NCBI GenBank assembly: GCA_018903185.1
Contig: JAHIQV010000008.1
Location: 1 to 14,865, forward strand
Length of the DNA: 14,865 bases
Source: Gammaproteobacteria bacterium
Lineage (GTDB): Bacteria; Pseudomonadota; Gammaproteobacteria; Burkholderiales; Burkholderiaceae_C
Direction of reading: 5' to 3'
The position numbers and the translations under genes were made by a program. Position 1 is the first letter of the stretch; each line of letters begins with the position of its first letter. Shown here in pieces: positions 14,641 through 14,865 of the stretch. The notes under the pieces were generated by a model. It worked only from the letters and a program-made list of their open reading frames with translations. It searched no databases and had not been told where the DNA came from.

Positions 14641-14865
14641 ACGCTGCCCCGGTTTGCATCGGGTTCGAAATCCATAGCTGCGCCCCTTGAGTGGGCGTGT
14701 GTCGTGGATGCACCACGGCAGGCCATGTTGGAGGGGGCTGGTGGTCCGAATTTGTCAGTCAAAAGAAGTGTTTCTGGTCGACCTCATGGCTTTCCCGCCT
14801 TGTTGTGCGCGAACGGGTGCAGTAAAAGCTTGTGTTCAGGGAGCCATACCCATACCCATACCGAC
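14641..14865 (+). other. Non-coding end of the window, possible promoter of the next gene
   Basis: I see no gene in these 225 bases. A small stem, CGCCC/GGGCG (14681-14685 with 14693-14697), follows ATAGCTG, which faintly recalls another intergenic element of Comamonadaceae. TTGTTG (14800-14805) and TAAAAG (14823-14828), separated by 17 bases, are a plausible sigma-70 promoter for a gene beyond the edge. Confidence 0.35.
14844..14862 (+). repeat. Three-copy tandem hexamer CCATAC
   Basis: CCATAC occurs three times in a row (14844-14861), plus one more C. It lies about 16 bases behind the possible -10 box at 14823-14828, so it may be in the leader of the next gene. The window ends four bases later, so the full extent cannot be judged. 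Confidence 0.7.

Noticed and set aside
14670..14700. Copy of the frequent Comamonadaceae ATAGCTG intergenic element
   Set aside because: Only a few bases after ATAGCTG and a weak five-pair stem resemble it; too little for a call without a database comparison.

Overview
The window looks like a chromosomal segment of a GC-rich betaproteobacterium, most probably Comamonadaceae (Hydrogenophaga/Acidovorax-like). This rests on protein flavour (for example the proteobacterial-type GshA), on the gene order dapB-exbB-exbD-leuS-lptE-holA-proA-gshA-kup-gshB, and on the GC-rich stem-loop repeats downstream of genes. Genus assignment is inference. All supported genes are on the + strand. I saw no tRNA, rRNA, CRISPR array, insertion sequence or phage gene.

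Left part (1-2700): the 3' part of dapB (lysine/diaminopimelate synthesis), a long intergenic repeat, then an ExbB/ExbD proton-channel pair. A 20-codon mini-ORF sits between them and is linked to both by ATGA stop/start overlaps. A monocistronic small lipoprotein with a Tat-type signal follows. Middle (2700-8500): leuS, lptE and holA are packed with gaps of 11 and 7 nt and are probably one operon (leucyl-tRNA synthesis, LPS export lipoprotein, DNA polymerase III delta). proA (proline synthesis) follows, with a -10-like box six bases before its ATG. Right part (8700-14640): the two glutathione synthesis genes gshA and gshB flank the potassium transporter kup and a badly damaged benE-type permease gene. 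gshB starts on the benE stop codon. A small VF530-family gene closes the coding part, and the last 225 bases hold no gene.

The most unusual structure is a modular stem-loop repeat found four times, each time just behind a stop codon (dapB, proA, gshA, gshB) and in the orientation of the upstream gene. Two copies are long (about 160 bp) and two are short. Comparing the long copies shows compensatory changes in two hairpins, which suggests the folded form is maintained. Other points for a second look are a terminator-like hairpin directly against the kup GTG start, possible leaderless starts at proA, benE and the VF530 gene, and benE itself, which carries one frameshift and, by comparison with the family, two internal in-frame deletions.
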